A stretch of 64,000 bases of DNA from Kluyvera sp040932435. GTDB lineage: Bacteria > Pseudomonadota > Gammaproteobacteria > Enterobacterales > Enterobacteriaceae. The translations under genes were made by a program, and so were the position numbers. The stretch is taken from positions 496,001 to 560,000 of the forward strand of contig NZ_JBFQGA010000001.1 in NCBI RefSeq assembly GCF_040932435.1, given 5' to 3'. How positions within the stretch are numbered: the stretch's first letter is position 1; every line of letters begins with the position of its first letter. This document shows positions 61,552 through 64,000 of this stretch, one piece after another. Under the pieces are notes generated by a model that searched no databases, was not told the DNA's origin, and was given only the letters and a program-made list of their open reading frames with translations.

Positions 61552-62916
61552 TTAGGCGCAGATTTCGTAGCAAGGAATATAGGCAGAGCCGGGTAATTTC
61601 ATGCGATGCTGGGCGACGAAACCCTGCAGCAGTTCATCCATCCGGCGCATCATCTCTTTGTCACCGTGAATTTTATACGGCCCAAACTCTTCGATGGCAC
61701 GGATACCCACCTCTTTCACGTTACCCGCCACGATGCCAGAGAAGGCGCGACGTAAGTCGGCAGCCAGAACTTCGACAGGCTGGTCCGGGTAGAGCTTCAG
61801 GTTGGCCATATTTTCGTGAGAAGGCTCGAACGGCATTTGCAGGTCTGGGGTAATACGAATCGACCAGTTGAAACTGTATGCGTCACCGGTATCGCGACGA
61901 TTCTCTTTCACTAGCGGCATCGCTTTTTTCATCTGACGCGCCACTTCAACTTCATCATCAATGATGATTTTGTAGTGACGACGTGCGCCTTCACCCAGCG
62001 TATGCACGACAAATTCGTCCAGTACGCGGAAGTAGTCGGCGCTCTCTTTCGGACCGGTGAGGATAAGCGGCAGCACTTGGTCTTTGTTTGCCGGGTTCAT
62101 CAAGATGCCCAACAGATAAAGTAGCTCTTCCGCAGTGCCGACGCCGCCTGGGAAAATAATGATGCCGTGAGCGATACGTACGAATGCTTCCAGACGTTTT
62201 TCAATGTCTGGCATGATGATAAGTTCGTTGACCAGCGGGTTAGGCGGCTCGGCGGCAATGATTGACGGCTCGGTCATGCCAATAAAACGACCTTCTTTGT
62301 AGCGCTGCTGCGCGTGACCCACCGCAGCGCCTTTCATCGGCGCTTCCATCGCGCCCGGGCCACAGCCAGTACAGATGTTGAGTTCGCGTAAGCCTAGCTG
62401 GTTACCGACACGACGCGCATAGAGATATTCGTTTTCGTTGATTGAATGTCCGCCCCAGCACACCACCATGCTCGGCGCTTCGCCTACGTGCAGCGCACGG
62501 GCGTTGCGCAGGATGGAGAAGACCAAGTTGGTGATGTGGATAGAGCTTTCTAAATCGAGACTCGGGAAACGGACGGCGTTATGAATTTGTCCGTAAACAA
62601 ACAGAATATCGCGCAGGACGGCGAACAGGTTGGCCTGTAGCGAACGAATGATACGGCCGTCAACGAACGCATCTTCCGGCGGGTTGATAAGCTCTAGCTT
62701 TACGCCGCGTTCGCGACTTAGCACGTTGATATCAAAATTCTCAAAGCGGGATAGCAGTTCTTTGCTGTTATCGGTCAGGCTGCCTGAGTTGAGTACGGCC
62801 AGTGAGCAGTTACGGAACAATTGGTACAAGTCGCTGCTGGCCGTGCGTTTGAGCATGTCCACTTCCAACTGCGACAACATATCCATTGAGCCTAGCGGGC
62901 TAATATGTGTAATCAA
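61552..62916 (-). CDS. ppnN: Pyrimidine/purine nucleotide 5'-monophosphate nucleosidase PpnN (YgdH)
   Basis: Cleaves nucleoside monophosphates to base and ribose 5-phosphate, stimulated by (p)ppGpp in E. coli. At 454 residues it has the E. coli length. The central LOG-family catalytic part has NICTGCGPGAMEAPMKGAAV near residue 180 and IIFPGGVGTAEELLYLLGIL near 255 (the PGGxGTxxE motif). N-terminal and C-terminal DUF regions flank it. It starts with MITHISPLGSMDMLSQLEVD; GGAG lies 5 to 8 bases upstream. Confidence 0.96.
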   Translation of the reverse strand: MITHISPLGSMDMLSQLEVDMLKRTASSDLYQLFRNCSLAVLNSGSLTDNSKELLSRFENFDINVLSRERGVKLELINPPEDAFVDGRIIRSLQANLFAVLRDILFVYGQIHNAVRFPSLDLESSIHITNLVFSILRNARALHVGEAPSMVVCWGGHSINENEYLYARRVGNQLGLRELNICTGCGPGAMEAPMKGAAVGHAQQRYKEGRFIGMTEPSIIAAEPPNPLVNELIIMPDIEKRLEAFVRIAHGIIIFPGGVGTAEELLYLLGILMNPANKDQVLPLILTGPKESADYFRVLDEFVVHTLGEGARRHYKIIIDDEVEVARQMKKAMPLVKENRRDTGDAYSFNWSIRITPDLQMPFEPSHENMANLKLYPDQPVEVLAADLRRAFSGIVAGNVKEVGIRAIEEFGPYKIHGDKEMMRRMDELLQGFVAQHRMKLPGSAYIPCYEICA

Positions 62917-63032
62917 GGGAACTCCTTACGGGACGAATATCGTCTTCCTTAGTGATTACAATAGCCTCGCCAGACCGGTTACGACAACCTTATGCGTGGA
63001 ACAATGTGCGCATTATTGAGAAATTGTTCAGG

Positions 63033-63878
63033 TTATTGGCGCACCAAACGCCCTATGGCCGGGACGAATTCGCTGTTGGAACGCCATGGGTTGATGTCTA
63101 GGCCGCCACGTCGGGTGTAGCGGGCATAGACGCTCAGACTTTCCGGTGCGCAAAAACGTAAAATGTCGTTGAAGATGCGCTCGACGCACTGCTCATGGAA
63201 TTCATTGTGGTGGCGGAAAGAGACCAAGTAACGCAGCAACTTTTCGCGATCAATCTGCGGGCCGCGATATTGAATTTGTACCGAGCCCCAATCCGGCTGA
63301 TGGGTGATAAGACAGTTGGATTTCAACAGATGGCTGACCAGCGTTTCCTGTACGACTTTCTGACCAGCAGCGCCTTTGAGGTAGTTGGTGCTGAATTCAT
63401 AGCTATCGATTTCAATATCCTGAGCGTCAATGCAACTGCCGTGGAAGTGGGCAATCGGCTGGCCTTCTACCTCGTCAAGGCGGTACAGCGCGACGGTCAC
63501 TTCACCCTGTGCGCAGGCGCTGAGATCGCGTGCCAGCGTCTCTTGCACGGCGTCCCAACTGGTAAAACGCGTCTGGTTAAAGCTGTTGAGGTAGAGCTTA
63601 AAGCTTTTAGACTCAATGAGATTTACCGTTTGGTGGCTGAGCTCAACATGGCCCACTGCCACCTGCGGCAATCCTTTGGCATTCAGCCAAGACAGTTCGT
63701 ACAGCGTCCAGATATCGGCCCCATGAAAAGGCAGCGAGTCGGCATGCAGGCCGAGCGGATCGCGGTTTAAGCTGCGCGGTACACCCTGCAGCAGGCTGGC
63801 GTCATAGATATCGCGGTAATCTGTGGTTTTACCCAGCGTCAGGCCAGAGAGCGCCTGATGGTTCTCATAAGAAGACAT
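63033..63878 (-). CDS. queF: NADPH-dependent 7-cyano-7-deazaguanine reductase QueF
   Basis: Reduces preQ0 to preQ1 in queuosine synthesis, a rare nitrile reduction. It has 281 residues, the long (YqcD) bimodular form. The catalytic Cys and Asp are in LLKSNCLITHQPDWGS near residue 189, and the preQ0-binding Glu is in FHEQCVERIFNDI near 230. The QueF motif ESKSFKLYLNSFNQTRF lies near residue 90. It is divergent from syd across a gap with a perfect inverted repeat. Confidence 0.96.
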   Translation of the reverse strand: MSSYENHQALSGLTLGKTTDYRDIYDASLLQGVPRSLNRDPLGLHADSLPFHGADIWTLYELSWLNAKGLPQVAVGHVELSHQTVNLIESKSFKLYLNSFNQTRFTSWDAVQETLARDLSACAQGEVTVALYRLDEVEGQPIAHFHGSCIDAQDIEIDSYEFSTNYLKGAAGQKVVQETLVSHLLKSNCLITHQPDWGSVQIQYRGPQIDREKLLRYLVSFRHHNEFHEQCVERIFNDILRFCAPESLSVYARYTRRGGLDINPWRSNSEFVPAIGRLVRQ

Positions 63879-63897
63879 GTTTCACCGTTATAAAGCA

Positions 63898-63922
63898 GGT
63901 ACACTATTGTATCTAGTGTACC
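63898..63922. promoter_or_regulatory. Perfect inverted repeat between queF and syd
   Basis: GGTACACTA (63898-63906) and TAGTGTACC (63914-63922) with a 7-base centre TTGTATC. It lies 20 bases before queF and 25 before syd. The size and place fit a repressor operator acting on both promoters. I recognise no regulator; a hairpin role in RNA is also possible. Confidence 0.45.
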
Positions 63923-63947
63923 CTGGCTAATCTGAAGAGAGAAATTC

Positions 63948-64000
63948 GTGGACCAGCAGACAGCAGAAGCATTACATGCCTTTACCCAACGCTATTGCGA
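63948..64000 (+). CDS. syd: SecY-interacting protein Syd, N-terminal part
   Basis: Only the first 17 codons are in the window, starting with GTG at 63948 (MDQQTAEALHAFTQRYC), with GAAGAGAG upstream. The reading resembles the E. coli Syd N-terminus (DDLTAQALKDFTARYC as I recall), and syd follows queF in E. coli. Syd binds SecY at the inner membrane and may act in translocon quality control. The gene runs off the window end. Confidence 0.8.
   Translation, partial: MDQQTAEALHAFTQRYC

Overview
This window is a stretch of chromosome from a member of the Enterobacteriaceae. Most predicted proteins match Escherichia coli or Salmonella proteins that I recall, nearly residue for residue, and the gene order from galR to syd follows the E. 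coli 61-63 min region, here in the opposite orientation. It is not E. coli: a complete anaerobic cobalamin (cbi) operon sits between amiC and the initiator-tRNA genes, and a beta-glucoside PTS segment lies next to galR where E. coli has lysA. Palindromic REP/BIME sequences of the E. coli/Salmonella/Citrobacter type occur in five gaps. I place it near Citrobacter, Enterobacter or Kluyvera, but the sequence alone does not let me name the genus.

Layout. 1-4154: the end of a cellobiose-type PTS permease, a GH1 6-phospho-beta-glucosidase, a GntR/FCD regulator, a GNAT acetyltransferase and galR. 4155-8118: the twin small RNAs OmrB and OmrA, then the lysophospholipid salvage pair aas-lplT. 8119-11440: REPs, tas, ygdR, ygdQ and mutH, all on the minus strand. 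11441-12124: a non-coding gap with several DnaA boxes that matches the place and content of DARS2. 12125-18745: rppH-ptsP, lgt-thyA and the minor-pilin genes ppdA-ppdB-ygdB-ppdC. 18758-30602: recC-ptrA-recB-recD. 30611-33525: REPs, argA and amiC. 33532-49965: cobD, divergent pduX, a cobalamin riboswitch and cbiABCDETFGHJKLMNQOP. 50017-50292: two initiator tRNA genes with promoter and terminator. 50463-64000: mltA, tcdA, csdE, csdA, ygdI, gcvB, gcvA, ygdD, rlmM, xni, sdaB, sdaC, ppnN, queF and the start of syd.

How the genes work together. The cbi block encodes the oxygen-independent corrin ring route (CbiK, L, H, F, G, D, J, E, T, C, A, P), a cobalt ECF transporter (CbiMNQO) and the aminopropanol arm (PduX, CobD, CbiB). 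Nearly every cbi gene overlaps the next by a few bases or lies within 12 bases of it. The nucleotide-loop genes cobU, cobS and cobT, which end the Salmonella operon, are not here. RecB, RecC and RecD form the double-strand-break repair enzyme, with the periplasmic protease gene ptrA between recC and recB. CsdA and CsdE are a sulfur-transfer pair beside TcdA. SdaC and SdaB import and deaminate serine.

I saw no insertion sequence, prophage, integrase or CRISPR array, and every complete gene looks intact. The least explained features are non-coding: a three-way-junction-like fold before ptrA, a folded leader before ygdQ, a perfect inverted repeat between queF and syd, a repeated motif between pduX and the riboswitch, and a compensated base-pair change between the two initiator tRNAs.
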